Shown here: piece after piece, positions 1 through 11,920 of the stretch
Numbering within the stretch: position 1 is the stretch's first letter
How the letters are laid out: each line of letters opens with the position of its first letter
Assembly (NCBI GenBank): GCA_013396655.1
Contig: WBMV01000073.1
Span: 600,387-664,386, forward strand
Length of the DNA: 64,000 nucleotides
Direction: 5' to 3'
DNA from: Campylorhamphus procurvoides
Taxonomy: Eukaryota; Chordata; Aves; Passeriformes; Dendrocolaptidae
The notes under the pieces: generated by a model
Database searches by the model: none
What the model saw: the letters and a program-made list of their open reading frames with translations, nothing else
Told to the model about the DNA's origin: nothing
Made by a program: the position numbers and the translations under genes

Positions 1-3000
1 AATACTGGCATTCCTGCCTAGGTCAGCTTGCCAGCACACTCTTCTAACTGCAGGGAATTAGTTTGTCTTATTCCACTCTCTCTTTTATTTCTGTACTCCT
101 TGAAGGAATAGCATAGCTAAACTGCAGGAATCAGTCAGGAAATACTATACTTGAGGAGTAAAGATACAGGTTTGTATCCACTGAAGGAATTGGGAAGGGA
201 CTACCAAGCACACGTTGCTGCAGTACTGACTGTCACCCATGGGGTAATTTGGGGAAGGGAACCTGGCTTAGGCTTCACATCCCATTCACCATCAGCTCTC
301 TGCACTAAGCTTTTATATGGACCAAGCTCCTTTAGATACACAAAGGTAACTCTGTAATCCTGCTGCCTATTTATCATGGATGCATTCTTCTGTGAAGAGT
401 TGTGTAGCATGCACTATTATAAGAAAAAAACAAACTATTCTAGGGAAAGTTTCCCCAAATAATGGTTGACCTTGGAACAGTTATTATAAAATATTGCCCT
501 TTTGCTCTGGCTTGTTTCTTTGTCAAGTTTGTTCAATTACCAGAAAAACATACTTTAATCTCCATTTTGGGAGTGGAGAGTCATACTCAGTTGTGTTAAC
601 TCATGCAGTGTCCCCAGTAATCCTGGTGTGCTGGAGAGCTGGAGGTCCTGGCTCCACACACCAGCACTGGGAGCACAGATGACACTGTGCTCAGTGACAG
701 TGGCAGTGGCAGTAGAAGAGCAGATTTGATGTTTACCTGACACTGTCCTGGGGAGGGAGAGAGTTCTTGGGTTTCTTTTCCCTCCTTAGCCCATACCTTA
801 ATCTGTTCACACTGAAGCACCACTGATTTATCACAATGTTTTACAGTCTTTGGGTCAGGATTCTCCAATTGCAGCAGGTCTGCTGTTTTGGTTACAAAAT
901 TATACACTTTACAGCAGCCAGTATGAAAAAAGAGCAGAGATTTTGGTGCTGGCTGCCTTTTCCTGGAGTCAAATTCTGACTTTGTCCCACTTCACAACTA
1001 TTCCAAGAGAGGAACAGAGACCCACAGCATATGCACTGGGTCACCTCATGTTCCTACTGACCAGACTCTGACTGACCAGAAGGAGTTTAGAGCAGAGGGA
1101 ATCCCTTCTCCTCTGAACAACCAGCACAGCCTGGTGCTGCTCCACCTGACCGCTGCCCCACCAGGGCTGCTCCTGTCCCTGCTGACATGGGATGGGGATG
1201 GGGATGGTCAATTCTGCTTCTCCCACTTGCCAATGTTCCCAAGGATGGGAAAATCACAATCACTCACATGTACATGCATTTGCATTTTGAATACTTAACT
1301 CGACAGCTGTGCATGGGAAAGATTTTTTGATCAATTTATACCCTGAAGCACAAAATTTGATTTTCTTCTTAATTATCTTATCAAGCATTTCTAGAAGAGC
1401 TGTTAGCTGTAACATCCTCATCAGGCCCTTCAAAAAATCTACTGAGGGTCTTTTTTTACCTCAAATTGTTTCTTTCAAAGTGACCGCTTCCCCACAACCA
1501 CAGCAAGAGAATCTGTAACAGACACCAATAAAATTCATTTTACGAATTAAATTTAAACAAAAAAATAAAAATAAAAGAATGCAGCCTTCCAGAACAACCC
1601 TGTATTGGTGTCACTGGAACCCTGTGTTGTCATCAGTAAATATTCTGTGTCAATAGGCCATTAACTATTAATCCCAGTGCTGGCCATTTGAGAACTTTAC
1701 ATCAACACTCTTGTTATTTTACACATTGCTCCTCATCTTATTAAATGACTTACGCATATGGACAAGGGCAGAGGCTCATAAATGAGCCCATGTCAATAAC
1801 ACACAGGACGCCACCCCTGATAAGGAGGGGAGAGAATCCCAAGAAAATGAATATGTCTGGGGCTATCATGAGTATTTATTTACATTGAGAAGAAAGAGAA
1901 CCCGCTCTTGAAGAGCTTATTGTATTACCTAAGCTGAACTTCCAACATATGTTCACTCTCAACCACATCCTGGCTTCATTTTTTTTATCCATAAAGCAAA
2001 TTTGGTGTTAGTGAAAGATGCCAGACTGACAAGCAGAGGTCCCTGCTCGCCGCTCAGGCTGCTGCCCAAATGTGCTCCTCTCCAGGCTCAGCTCCCTGCT
2101 GCTACCTGATGCAGACAGAGGATTTCCAGGGTGAGAACTGAGCTCGCTGATCCAGCCCTATAGCACTACCAGAGTATCACCTCCAGGAATCCACTCTCCA
2201 GAAAAAGAGGGACAACAAGGGGACAGTTGCATGGTTTTGGTTCTCACCCTTTTCTTCAGCAGTATCTTGCAGCTAAAATGCATTGAATGCAAAAAGCAGG
2301 AGCAACGTTTCAACAGTGAAAAAATAAAAAGTGTTTTTTCAAATTATTTCAGTCTGCCGAACATTGTTCCTCCCAGCAAATTCTCCCCAGGCACCTAATT
2401 TATGATCTCAAATCAAACCCTGACCTGTTGATTTTAACCTGATTTTTCTGTAAGTCACCCTAGAAATATTTTGATTCCCCAACTGGCTTTTCACTTCCTT
2501 CCAAGTAACAGTCATGCAAGTCCACAAAGTTACTCCAAGCAATTATTCAACTGGACAAACTAAGAAATACAATATCCTGTATCCAGCTACTAGAGATGTC
2601 CCTACAGTATTCCTCGGGCTGTTACAGAAGATGACTGACAACAGTTTTGAAAAGTCCTATTACTGACGTATGTGGTGAGACTGAAGGGGAAAAAACACTC
2701 AATTCTTGTTTTCACTCTAGGAGAGAAATGGAATTGAGGGGATAGCAAGGAACAGAGATTTGCAGGAGGTGTCAAGAGCTTGTGGCAAAGCAGCAGCCAG
2801 ACGAACACACGCACAGTCAGAGAGAATTGAATTATACTGATGTGGCCATTGCTACTCTGTGATTGCATGGCCCTAATTCCTGGCATTTAGCTGGTCAGAA
2901 TTCAGCAGGAATTGGTGTGTCTTTGACAGAGAGAAATGATGACAGTGCAACAGCTGTGCTCTCCAGTAAACTGTGTAATGATACTCAGGTTTTATGGCTC

Positions 3001-3535
3001 TCTGGTTTGATTCCCAATAGCAACTATCCTATTATCCGTGGTCGAGACAGGTTAGCACCTGCTACAAGCAATTTCTCATAAATTAGTCCGTGTCAGCTCT
3101 TGAATGGCTGATACTTAAGCCGAGGGTCTGCACGTCCCACGTGGTGGCTCTGCTGGTGCAGATGGCCATCTCCTGTCCCCCCACAGCTGTGCACCCGAGC
3201 GGGGCCGACCACGGAACAATTGGGGCAGTGTGAGAGCTCTGCCAGGGTGTGCACAGGGACCCACACCTGTGCTGTGCAGATGGTGTGTGTGCTCCTTCCC
3301 TTTGGGGCATTGCAGAGGAGGAGCATCCAAACCTGGCTATCCCAGCAGCCGCATTTAGGAGAGGGGTCAGGGGCCCTGGCTCACCACGGGAGGCAGAGCC
3401 CACACTGTGCACGGGGTCCCTCAGCAGCCTAAGGGGACTATTTGTGTCTGGCACTGGGAAATGTGTCATCTGTCAGGAGTTAGCAGGTCCGTGGCTTGAC
3501 TGATGCATAAAGTGGGGCTCACCCACCCTCTCTGG
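1..3535. other. Non-coding sequence, no gene recognised
   Basis: This is AT-rich single-copy-looking DNA with stops in all frames. Open stretches of 60-130 codons occur, but none has a recognisable domain, and in the GC-richer part (about 3.08-3.53 kb) three or more frames are open at once, which is what chance produces in GC-rich DNA. A short GGGGAT-type simple repeat lies at about 1188-1206. A plus-strand AATAAA stands near 1528 inside an A-rich tract (about 1528-1576), with no coding exon in front of it that I can support. The block could be intergenic or intronic. Confidence 0.7.
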
Positions 3536-4005
3536 ATTCACAGAATCACAGAATATGCTGAGTTGGAAGGGGCCCACAAGGATCACTGAGTCCAACTCTT
3601 GGCCCTGCACAGGATCATCTGCAAGAATCACCCCATGTGCCTGAGGGTGTTATCCAAACACTTCTTGATCTCTGTCAGGCTTGGTGCTGTGACCAGCTGG
3701 GGAGCCTGTTCAGTGCCCCACCACCATCCAGATGAAGAACCTCTTTCTAATATCCAGCCTAAAAATCTCCTGACACAACTTCAGGCCATTTCCTTGGAAG
3801 AGATCTGTGCCTGCCCCTCCTCTCCCCCTCGTGAGGAAGCTGCAGACTGGGATGAGGTCTCCCTTCTCCACGCTGAACACACTAAATGCCCTCAGCCACT
3901 CCTCATATGCCTTCCCCTCAAGGCCTTTCACCATCTTCATTGCCTTCCTTTGGGTGCTCTCCAACAGCTTAATATCATTCTTGTATTGCAGAGATCAAAA
4001 CTGAA
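3536..4005 (-). mobile_element. CR1-type LINE, 5'-truncated copy
   Basis: On the plus strand the block opens with the reverse complement of a CR1 3' end: two 8-bp units that read ATTCTGTG ATTCTGTG on the minus strand (about 3538-3554). Next come the CR1 hallmark 'gttggaagggg' and 'gatcactgagtccaactctt'. Further in, the plus strand reads 'cagtgccccaccaccatccagatgaagaacctctttctaatatccagcctaaa', a typical antisense CR1 segment. Similarity fades near 4000 after 'agatcaaaactgaacatt'. The element is therefore on the minus strand and only about 0.47 kb long, so it is one of the many dead 5'-truncated CR1 copies. CR1 inserts without clear target-site duplications, and none is visible. Confidence 0.93.
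3710..3964 (-). pseudogene. Decayed C-terminal end of CR1 reverse-transcriptase ORF2
   Basis: An open frame inside the CR1 copy translates to the C-terminal part of the CR1 ORF2 protein, downstream of the reverse-transcriptase domain. Family-like pieces are 'KGLEGKAYEEWLRAFSVFS' near the start and 'NGLKLCQEIFRLDIRKRFF' near the end. The usual CR1 protein is several hundred residues longer at the N-terminus; the endonuclease and catalytic polymerase parts are absent because the insertion is truncated. The frame lacks segments relative to intact copies (for example between 'VFSVEK' and 'GDLIPV'), so it is a relic without function. Confidence 0.85.
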
Positions 4006-7000
4006 CATTAGTCTTTATTTTTACATAACTTATCTCCAATGCAATACTTGAAGGAATATCCTGGGCTCTCTACCAAACACCTGAGGCCAAACTCAGCTCT
4101 AAGTTCATGTTGCTGTGAAGAGTTAAGAGCAAAATCTGAATCACTCTGCTGCAGAAATGCTGGTCTGCCCCCAGTTCTCCTTGTGCCTTGGCTGCTAGAG
4201 GTGAACATGTGCTTCATGCTCTCTGCATAGACCCACATGTGTCTATTTGTGCCCACCCCATGTACAATTCCAGGGATGGCATCATACAGCTTGACCCACG
4301 AGCAACAGCTTTGCAGGCTGAGCTGCCAGCATTGACCTTGGCGTGGACAAGCAGCTTGCAGGACACACACACAGATGGAACATTTCCTTGACACAGACAG
4401 ACCTTATATTACACAGAGCCCAGTAGGTCACTGTAAGTGCTTTGGATCAATGAGGCATCTCACGAGAGGCCGTGCAGGCCCCTGGACTGGGGTGAAACCT
4501 GATCTCGTGGCTCAATGTGTTAGAACAATTTTTCAACTGCATTGAAAACAAGGGGCTACAGGGCAAGCAGTTGTCTCTCCTGAGGAAATAGTGAGAAAAG
4601 GATGAGGTTTACATGAGGCATGTTCAGGATCACCAAACAAAAAGTAACATTTATGAATAGGGGGGAAGCAACAAAACCTGATGCCAGTCAGTTGACTGAC
4701 AGTGGTCAGAGCATGAGTGAACAGCATGACACATTCACCAGTTATGGCCATTTGTGGCATTATGGAGCAGCATTTCCTGTAGGGGCCACAATTATCACAT
4801 TATAGATCACGGATCCTTGATTTCACTTGTGCTACTGGGCTCCAGACCTTCCCTTCCCTTGCACAAGGTCCCATCCCAGGCAGGGACCACTGCAGGAAGA
4901 CAGCACAGCCTGCCCAAAGCAGGCACAGGGCTACTGGGGAGCACTGCCCTTCCCCACTTCCCTTATCGCAGCGGGTTTTACTCATTTTATAACTCTAGAT
5001 TTCGTTTTCTGTTTCTGACAGCTTTGTTACCATCTTTGTTTTCATTTCCACAGGACTTTATTTCATATTTTCCCCTGAGTTTGTTTTTCCTGCACAGGGT
5101 TTCTCACTTTTGTTTTCCACTCAGTCCTACCATTAACTCTGCTCTTGAAACTGTACATTTTCCCAGTTCCTTCTTCCTCTTTATTTGGGGACAGCTTTTA
5201 TTTTTAACACAGCAATTTCTTTAGCCGTAGAACAACGTACTAAACCCTACCTAGAGATTTAAGTTTCCATCCAGACGGATGCTGAGCAGACCTTTCACCC
5301 CTCCTTGGGGGCAGTGATAACATGACACACTTTTCAAGCAAAACAGGGATGTTAGCAGTTTCAAGTTCTCATCAGCTAACAACCAAACTGAGCTGGCACA
5401 CCTTCATCCACAAAAGGGGTAATGACTCTTGAGAAAAACATTAAATATCATATTTTACCTGTGATCATGGAGCAGACCTGAATCCCATTTCAGTGATGTG
5501 GGTATGCAGAGGGGCAAAGCCCCAGGCAGCCATCCCTCCTACAAAAGAGAATTTCCATCACACCCAATTTCCCCACAACTGAACCCCAGCAACAGGAAAA
5601 ATTAGCCAGCAAACAGCATGGATGCTCCAGAGTTAGTCACAGGGACAGGTGCACCCATCACCCAGGACAGCATTTGCCATGTCTCTGAATAACAAAAAGT
5701 AACAAAGAAAGTTGGAAAAAGCCAGGAAAGTCAATAGAAGAATGTCACAGTCAGCAGGAGCATAAAGACCTCAGTTTACAACACCAGACAGGGGGGGAAA
5801 AGAACCCAAAACCCACCAGAGTCAACTTCATCTGTCATAGCCAAGCTGATTGCAATCAATAGACACTTAATGGTCTCTCAGAGTCCCATCTGGGCAATCA
5901 GCAATAGCATTAAGCAAGCAAAGATGTATTGTAAGTCTGTTTCTTCAGTAAAAGTGACAGAAAAGAGAAATAAGAAACCAAATTTCATCTTTAGATCCAA
6001 ATTCTTCTCTCATTAATACTGCATGAAACCAACTGCCATGGGCAAAAACTGGGACAGATCTCAAAGTTTTGTTTTCTTCCTGCAATTTTCTGCCTCTTTT
6101 TTGTTTGTTTGTTTTAAATTAAAAAAATTCAATCCCAGCCTCAAACTGCAATAAAACCTATCAAAGTCAGGAGGTAAATATGAGTGCCAGTGAAGGAAAA
6201 AGTGGCCTTTGGAGTATTTATTTTACCACCAAATAAATCAAAAATAACGATTTTGAATGCCCAGACTTCACTGAAATCGAGGAGAAGTATTCATATTTTC
6301 ACTTTCTCAACCCTAAAATGCAGCAGACATCCTCCCAGGCCTTCTGGGGATAGAAAATAGCACTAGAAATTATTGGAATGAGTAAAGTTTTCCGTACATC
6401 TTTTATTTTGTTCATGACAAACACTGAAGAATACCTTATTAATCAGGGCCAAAGTACTTAATGTGCTTTCAGTTTTATTAAGTATGACACAGCTGCATTA
6501 TAAATGACAAAATTATGTATCTACAAGTCATATCACTAAATTACTGTCTCCACTGTGATCTCAGGACGGTTTTCCTGAGAAATGGAGCAGATCCAGCACC
6601 CTGAACAAATTCAGTTGATTGTCCTAAATTTTTCTCTTGCAATTCAGCTGACCTTCTATTGTGCAACTTTTGACCTGTGATTTCATAGAAAATAAAGGCT
6701 AAGGTTATTGTTGGATTGGAATAAAACTTTCTATTGTAAGTTTTGCTCCTTTAGTGTCTATCAACTCAGACCTTCCAAAAATAACAGAGAAAGTAAATTA
6801 CAAGTATGGGAAGTTCCTGTGTGAGATGTGCTTAATTAATATTGTACAAGCAAAATGGGAATCTGTGCACACAGCTGACAAATTGGGTGCACTTTAGCAT
6901 TAAAAGTAATTACCTGTTTTGTGTACCATCAGTGAACTTGCACAGATGATACAAATCATCATGCAGAAGTCAAGTCTATAAAAGAAAAAAAAAATTATTT

Positions 7001-8204
7001 TGAAAGCTTTTTATCAGCTCAAGACTGTCAGAATTGAACTGGAGTGTTAGACTCCATAAATTTTGGCAAGTTATTAGCACCTTTCCATATCCAAGGGGGG
7101 TTACTAGGATCAAATTTGCAGCAGATGCTTTTAACTTGGTCTATGGAATTTTGCAGACAAAACAGACAAATTACACAAACGTATGTCAATTTGCCAATGG
7201 AAAGTCATATCCTGTCTATTCATAAGTTCTGTTGAGCAATTATAAAGGACGGGTGAAATGTGCATTTGCTACGAACCGAAGATAATAATCTCAAATTGAT
7301 AGAGCAGGAAAACACCCCAGCTCCGAGCATGCTGACCCTGTATTATGGGAACTTACAGCATCACTCCTGGTGTAACAGAAACTCCTTTGAGCTCAGTGTT
7401 GCCCCTCTAAGAATCAAATTGCATTTTAAACCTGCAGTGCTACTATTTTTCTTATCTTTGACCTACTGTAGGAAGTAACATTAAATCTGCCCTGAGAGGA
7501 CCTGTTTTCAACAGATTTTTCAACTATTGCACTGGTGGTGAGCTCTGAACTGCAGAGGCAGAAACTTACTTGTAAATACTTAGTAATTCACTTTATCTGA
7601 GATAGCTGCTGCCAGTGAGGCAGAACCTGTGTTTCTTTGCAAAATCTTATCTAAGAAAAAGTTCTTTATAATGGCTTTAATAGATACTGCACGTGACAGA
7701 CATAGCAACTGAGCCACAACCAGATGCCAAGAGTCCAGCCACGGTAGCAATTATATTTGGCAGGAGAGGCTGCTGAAATGCTTCTAGTCATTGAATTTCT
7801 TCTTTCAAACCCCTTCCTTTCCTCTGCCATAATGAGTTTTGCAAACTTATATAAAAGATGGCACCAAGACAGCTTGTAACATGTTGACTGGGTTAACCAG
7901 GTCTACCTAAAGGAATTTTCAATAGGAAAGTGATACTGAAAGCAATCCTGGATCCTGACTGCTTGCTCCTTATTGATTTATATAAATGTTCATGTGACTC
8001 TGATTTCATAAACATTACATGCAACGTTAAGGGATTTGTAGGACGGATTTTTACAGCTTTCCATTTGGTCTCCATTTATCAGCATAGACAGAGATCAGAC
8101 AGAAAAGGGCCAGAAGCAGATGCACAGGAGGACCAGGAGTCCTAGGGTCAGGTGTACTATCCATCACATTACGTTTATAATTTCTAATTGGCTGTTATTA
8201 AATC
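4006..8204. other. Non-coding sequence with a CNE-like AT-rich core
   Basis: No coding exon can be supported. 4.8-5.2 kb is pyrimidine-rich on the plus strand, which creates an open frame of 156 codons (4754-5224) of low complexity that I regard as chance. About 5.7-7.1 kb is AT-rich, free of recognisable repeats and rich in TAAT-type homeodomain cores. The part at 6370-6720 looks most like a conserved non-coding element, but that is only an impression of composition. A small T-rich repeat with GTTT units sits at about 6097-6115. Confidence 0.6.
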
Positions 8205-8632
8205 TTTCTGGGCTCCACAGTACAACAGAGACATGGACTTACTGGAGTGAATCCAGAAAAGAGCAAGAAAGATGATCAAGGGTCTGGAGCACCTGATATA
8301 TGAGGAGAAACTTAATGCTGGGACTGTTCAGCCTGGAGAAGAGAAGCCTCTTGGAGAACCTTATTAATGTGTACAAATACTTGATGGGAGCTGGATGAGA
8401 AGATGGCTCAGTGATATCCAGCAGCAGAACAAGAGGCAATGGTCACAAAACCAAAAAAAAATACCATTTAAATTTATTTATGGTTAGAGTGGTCAGGCAC
8501 TAGACCAGGTTGCCCAGAGAGATTGAGGAAACACCCAAAACCTGACTGAGCATCCTCCTCTGGCTGACCCTGAGCTGAGGGCTGGATCTCCAAAGGTTCC
8601 TTCCACCTTCAGCACTTCTGGAGTTCTGCTGA
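8205..8632 (+). mobile_element. CR1-type LINE fragment, old and diverged
   Basis: The plus strand follows the 3' portion of CR1. It begins 'gggctccacagtacaacagagacatgga' and continues 'gatgatcaagggtctggagcacctgatatatgaggagaaac' and 'gttcagcctggagaagagaag'. Later come 'caggttgcccagagagattgagga' and 'aaaggttccttccacctt'. Its final bases, 'acttctggagttctgctga', look like a decayed pair of the terminal octamers. The translated frame is broken by several stops and indels, and the stretch at about 8455-8490 has drifted beyond recognition. It is clearly older than the minus-strand CR1 at 3.5-4.0 kb. Confidence 0.9.
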
Positions 8633-8739
8633 AGGGATGGGATCTAAGTAGCAAGAAACAGCCACATCCTCTTGACTGACACCATCCAAAAGGTTAGATC
8701 TGTAGCAAGATACTGAAGGAAAAAGGGAATTTTATTACA

Positions 8740-9120
8740 ATCTTGATTCTGTAAATTGATTTGATGGCACAAAAAAAATGTTATAATTCATTATTTATTA
8801 CTGTCAAAAGTAATACTATACACTATGGATAATTACTTTTTCCTGAACACGCTGCGGGTGTCTGTATGCAAATGACAATATCCTGCACCTGGGTATAATT
8901 GTCATTATTAATACTGATGTAAATGAAATGTTAATTCCTGCTAATACATCAAACTAAATCCTTTAAGAGCTGAATTGCTATAATAAAAGCAATTGGGTTG
9001 TTTCTTTGTAATTTGATGGCCCACAGAAGTGCAGAAACATGTCTTATGGCTTTACAAATCTGTGATAATTTCCTTCAACTTTTCCTTTTATTGCCTTGTC
9101 ATTAAATTCCCATTGAGTTC
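8740..9120. promoter_or_regulatory. Candidate conserved non-coding element with octamer and Sox-like sites
   Basis: This AT-rich, repeat-free stretch contains a perfect octamer ATGCAAAT at 8866-8873, followed one base later by ACAAT (8875-8879), a Sox-type core. Such a POU/Sox pair is a known arrangement in developmental enhancers. Several TAATT/AATTA homeodomain cores surround it. No conservation can be measured from one sequence, so the enhancer role is inference. Confidence 0.3.
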
Positions 9121-11599
9121 TTAAAACAAAAATGTTTAAAACAGATGTGGCTGTTAAAGTTACAATATGAATTTTACAACCTTAAATTTTATGGCACTGA
9201 AAGAAATTTCAGCCACCAAAGTGACAAGAATGGAAGCAAAAGGCAGCTCTGAGGGTGACACATTCCCATAATTGCCAAAAACTTAAGCTAACATAATGCA
9301 TATGTTATATTCTAATTGTCTAAGTCAACGTTCAGAAAGAAAATTATTCAAAACCCCATCAATAATCAAGATTGAATAGCAAAGAAACATGGCAGGGGCT
9401 GGGGGAGGGAAGAAAGGGAAAAAAAGAATAAAAAGAAAGAAAAAAATTTCTTAGTTACAATTTTGTCCTTTATCAGTTTTCTCAGTGGATCTAATTTATG
9501 GGACCTAATAGTTCATTTCACAGTGATCCATGCAGTGTCCTTCAAGCAATCCTAAGGATTCATTCAAAAAAAAAAGAAAAAAAGGAATTTTCATGATATT
9601 TTGGAGAGGAAATTCAACTTCCATTTAATCTGTCTATAAAAACCCTGATATCTGGTTTCACCAGAAGTCTCACTATGGGTAGACAGACAGACAGAAATGT
9701 AGACATGGTCGCTTTATGTCTTAAAATAATTCCCAACAAGTGTAGGAATGACCCCTCACAGTATATTATCCCACACAATATGTTTTCTGATCTTTCATGT
9801 GAATTGCTCCATGCTAATTCCTCATTTCCTGGATTTAAGCCTGCGTGCCACAACCCCTCACCAGTGCACGCACATTTCCTTTGCTCCCTTTCAGCAAGAC
9901 ACATCTTCCCATGCTGAACATTCTGCTCAGTCAGTTTTAGCAGGATTACACCATGATTATCCCAAGTGAGAAAGGTAACATTTTGACTTTAGCCTGATTT
10001 CTTGTTTTCTCTTTCTCTCGTTTTCCACTTTGGTGGATCTCTAAAGTTTTGATCCTCCTATCAACTGTATTTTAGTCTTTTCCAAGGCAATTCCCATCAA
10101 ATGGTCATTTACTAAAGTTCAAGTCTACATATTTCAGATATTGGTTTAAAACCTGTCCTCTTTTTGTTGTTTATTAAGTTCTACACACTTCAGCCTTATG
10201 AACAATTTAAGCAGTTTTTAGTGAGGGTTTAAGTCTTATCTCAGGGAAAGTGAAAATTCCAGCCCAAAGTAATCTTTACTGAGACTGTATCATCTCCCTG
10301 TGTGTTGTGAGAGCAACTGTGAAGTTTTCCTGTTGGGTTTCAGTGGGATGTATATTAAATAAAGACTGGTATCACCTAATTAACCCATGCAATCAAAAAG
10401 TTATAAAGATTGGGGGCTTTTATATATAAACTCCCCAAGTTTAATGGCTCAGTGTTGTTCTTTAACTCCTGTCAGAGCAGTGACCCTGCACCACGCTGCT
10501 CCTTATTTCTCCTTCCTAACTCCAGCTCTCCTGCAAGTGAGCCCTGCAGACTTTCTCCTGTTCCTCAGCTCCTTGTTCTTGCTTATGTTTTGCCAAGGAC
10601 CAGGCAGAGGCTTTCCAGCCTTGTGCTGGTCCTTGATTTACTGCTTTTCCTCCCTCCCATGCACTTCACAGTAACTTCCCTGTGCTTGCTATTCCCATAG
10701 TATCAAGCACGTCCTAGAAAAGGCAGCTCTGTCACTCAGCCACGGGATGACGAACACTTTTGGCTTCGGCAGAGAAAAAAGGTTTTCCTCTTCCAGTCGG
10801 CCCCAGCTCCAGCTCCTCTTCCCCAGCAGCCACATTACCTCACGGTTTCGGCAGCCCTCCCTCTGATCTCCCCCTTCTCTCGTGACTGATCTCAACGCTG
10901 GCCAGGTAACTTTCCATATTAGCAGCTAATCTCTCTGCTCCCATATGGCTGGGGTCAGTCATCATTTCCATGACTTATTTGTTTCAATATCCGTAAAAAG
11001 TGAGGAAGTCCTTGGCATCAAGTAGCTTTAAATGATGTCAGGGGTCAACTGTGCCTTTGTTCCAGCACCATAAATGCTCCTCGGTGCCTGTGCTCACCTC
11101 TGAGCACTGCCCTGTAGTGAGCAAGGGGGTAGCACAGGTGTCCTTCCATCTCATTTAATTTACTGCAGACATTATTATGTTATATCCACAGCAGTTCAGT
11201 TAAAAATAATACGGTCCCTTTTCTATCAGCCAAGTTGTAGGAGCCTGAGAAATGTCTGCTAGGAGGGTAAGTCTGGGGCTTACAGGGAAATCTGATAAAA
11301 TACTGTCTCGTTTCCAGCATCACCATGTCAGCAAGTCTCAAAGATCTCTCAAAATCTGTATCATCCACACAAGGTCACGAAGGCAAAAGAGGGGAAAATA
11401 GATCTTTAAAAATTGTCTTTAAAAAGGATCTCTAAAAAGAAATGCATCTGAGTTGCTAGAAAGAAGCTCCATTGCTAAGGGAGGATGTAGCTCAGTTTGA
11501 CAGCTATCAGTCCATTTTGCTCAGGCCTGTTAAACTTCACCTGGTTTTGAGTTATTTTCTTATAATTCCTCACCCATTGCTGTGAAAGATCTGTTAGAC

Positions 11600-11920
11600 A
11601 TATGTATGCTTTTATAGGTAAAGCATATATATCTGCCTGCATCTTGGCTCCTTTGTCATTTAGACAAGTTCAGAGTGGGATTGAATATCTCGCTGATTAA
11701 TGCTAATGCTTTATTACTGCACTAATGCTCTCATGGATGATAATAAGCCACCACATAGGAGAAAGCAATATGTACTGGCATGAGAAGATGATCTAATAGC
11801 CCTCTAAACATTTTATTTTATTATGTATTGTGGCTAATTTTTGTGCAGCTTGCATGCAATAGTAGAGTGTTAACATTATTTGAAAAGTCAGACATCTCTC
11901 TGAGATTAAGAGATCCATGC
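11600..11920. promoter_or_regulatory. Candidate conserved non-coding element
   Basis: A dense series of homeodomain-type cores occurs here ('gattaatgctaatg', 'gcactaatgc', 'gataataag', 'ggctaattttt') in AT-rich DNA free of recognisable repeats, immediately after the CR1-containing part of the window. This is the usual look of vertebrate CNEs near developmental genes, but only a cross-species alignment would establish it. Confidence 0.25.

Noticed and set aside
3083..3503. Overlapping open frames of 70-128 codons on both strands
   Set aside because: At least five frames overlap in a GC-richer stretch just before a CR1 copy; none has a domain.
4754..5224. 156-codon Phe/Leu/Ser-rich frame that resembles membrane segments
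   Set aside because: It is a pyrimidine-rich tract; hydrophobic translation is expected from T-rich DNA and no splice or start context supports it.
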